A program made the position numbers and the translations under genes. A stretch of 7,145 nucleotides of DNA from an uncultured Bordetella sp. (lineage in GTDB: Bacteria; Pseudomonadota; Gammaproteobacteria; Burkholderiales; Burkholderiaceae_B), in NCBI GenBank assembly GCA_937881145.1, contig CALGFL010000220.1, positions 1-7,145 of the forward strand. The letters are read 5' to 3'. The notes under the pieces are model-generated. The model saw only the letters and a program-made list of their open reading frames with translations. It searched no databases and was not told where the DNA came from. Positions 6,408 through 7,145 of the stretch are shown here, one piece after another. Each line of letters begins with the position of its first letter. The first letter of the stretch is position 1.

Positions 6408-6412
6408 AAGGA
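6408..6412 (+). promoter_or_regulatory. ribE ribosome binding site
   Basis: AAGGA lies nine bases before the ATG at 6422 and supports it over the in-frame TTG at 6368, which overlaps the ribD stop. The 50-base gap before ribE is unusually AT-rich (6376-6405), but I see no definite promoter in it. Confidence 0.6.
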
Positions 6413-6421
6413 CATCCCATC

Positions 6422-7039
6422 ATGTTTACCGGTCTCGTCGCGGCAGTGGGCCGCATCGTCGACGTCAAGCCGTTGCCCGGCGGGCAAGAGGCGGGCGTGC
6501 GCCTGAAGATAGACGCGGGCGGCCTGGACCTGGGCAATGTGGGCCTGGGCGATTCGATCGCGATACAGGGCGCCTGCATGACGGTGATATCCCTGCCCGC
6601 CTCAGGACAGTTCGAGGTCGACGTCTCGCAGGAGAGCCTGCGCCGGACCGTGGGGCTGAACCGCGCCGGCGAAGTGAACCTGGAAAAGTCGCTGTGCGTG
6701 GGCGACCAGATCGGCGGTCACCTGGTATCGGGCCACGTGGACGGCCTGGGCGAAGTCGTGAGCTTCGACGCGGTGGGCGAATCGCGCGAGCTCGTCATCC
6801 GCATCCCCAAGGCGCTGGCGCGCTATCTGGCCTACAAAGGCTCGGTCACCGTCAACGGCATCAGCCTTACGGTCAACCGCGTGCGCGACGACGAAAACGG
6901 CTGCGAGATCAGCATCAACGTCATCCCGCACACGCAGCAGGTCACCACGCTGCGCAACGTGGGGGCGGGCGACAAGGTCAATATCGAGATCGACACTATC
7001 GCGCGGTATGTGGAGCGGATGCTTTCTACGTCGCGATAA
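6422..7039 (+). CDS. ribE: Riboflavin synthase, alpha subunit
   Basis: This cytosolic enzyme forms riboflavin by dismutation of two molecules of 6,7-dimethyl-8-ribityllumazine; it is called ribC in E. coli and ribE in many other species. The 205-residue protein shows the duplicated lumazine-binding barrel: domain 1 (about 1-97) opens MFTGLVAAVGRI and contains IQGACMTV; domain 2 (about 98-195) opens GGHLVSGHVDGLGEV and contains VNGISLTVNRV. The ending VNIEIDTIARYVERML is typical. It lies downstream of ribD in the same direction and serves the same pathway. ribBA and ribH, needed to make the lumazine substrate, are not in this window and may lie further right. No FMN riboswitch fits in the short gap before it. 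Confidence 0.97.
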   Translation: MFTGLVAAVGRIVDVKPLPGGQEAGVRLKIDAGGLDLGNVGLGDSIAIQGACMTVISLPASGQFEVDVSQESLRRTVGLNRAGEVNLEKSLCVGDQIGGHLVSGHVDGLGEVVSFDAVGESRELVIRIPKALARYLAYKGSVTVNGISLTVNRVRDDENGCEISINVIPHTQQVTTLRNVGAGDKVNIEIDTIARYVERMLSTSR

Positions 7040-7069
7040 GGTGGCATTTTCCATCAAGGCTTTGCCACC
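7040..7069 (+). terminator. Possible hairpin after ribE
   Basis: GGTGGCA (7040-7046) and TGCCACC (7063-7069) form a 7-bp stem that starts directly after the ribE stop. The 16-base loop is long and only a weak T-rich stretch follows, so termination is uncertain. Confidence 0.35.
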
Positions 7070-7090
7070 ACAATTCTTCAGGCTCGGCGC

Positions 7091-7145
7091 ATGAACAACA
7101 GACTCCCATCGTTTCACCCCGATTCGGCCACCAGCGAACAGCAGA
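7091..7145 (+). CDS. Possible start of a further gene, cut by the window end
   Basis: An ATG at 7091 opens 18 codons without a stop to the window edge (beginning MNNRLPSFHPDSATSE). There is no clear RBS, and I do not recognise the product. The position after ribE would suit a further operon member, but the evidence is only an open frame and a same-strand location, so it may be spurious. Confidence 0.25.
   Translation, partial: MNNRLPSFHPDSATSEQQ

Noticed and set aside
6372..6421. FMN riboswitch before ribE
   Set aside because: The gap is only 50 bases and contains none of the conserved RFN stem elements; the region before ribD is also too short.
1..7145. CRISPR array, tRNA, rRNA, insertion sequence, phage or toxin-antitoxin genes
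   Set aside because: Reading both strands showed no direct-repeat array, cloverleaf, transposase or integrase motifs, or paired small genes of these types.

Overview
The window looks like chromosomal DNA from a GC-rich betaproteobacterium. The GlyA, NrdR, RibD and RibE proteins and the codon use (strong G/C at third positions) suggest Alcaligenaceae such as Bordetella or Achromobacter. That placement is an inference from recalled sequence flavour; no search was run.

Layout, left to right. (1) Positions 2-883, plus strand: the C-terminal two thirds of serine hydroxymethyltransferase (glyA), cut by the window edge and carrying an in-frame TAA at 53-55. A UUCG-loop terminator follows at 905-931. 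(2) 1008-1487, plus: nrdR, the repressor of ribonucleotide reductase genes, with an AT-rich dyad in its promoter region. (3) 1499-3338, minus: three genes reading DUF1272 zinc-ribbon-like protein, then an isochorismatase-type cysteine hydrolase (ATGA overlap), then a GlxA-type AraC regulator (41-bp gap). The regulator converges on nrdR. (4) 3430-5175, plus: a 581-residue M14-type zinc metallopeptidase with a long N-terminal region of unknown role, divergent from the DUF1272 gene. (5) 5220-6371 and 6422-7039, plus: ribD and ribE of riboflavin synthesis. (6) 7040-7145: a hairpin and possibly the first codons of another gene.

The housekeeping genes (glyA for one-carbon units, nrdR for dNTP control, ribD/ribE for flavins) form a backbone often found together in betaproteobacteria. 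The 3.7-kb block between nrdR and ribD looks like an accessory insertion: a small hydrolase/regulator operon plus a separately transcribed peptidase. No gene-free stretch exceeds about 125 bases. I see no mobile element, tRNA, rRNA, CRISPR array or FMN riboswitch.

I do not see a clear undescribed system. The points most worth a second look are the stop codon in glyA, the probably leaderless ribD start beside a strong hairpin, the unusual M14 peptidase, and the translationally coupled DUF1272-hydrolase-regulator unit.
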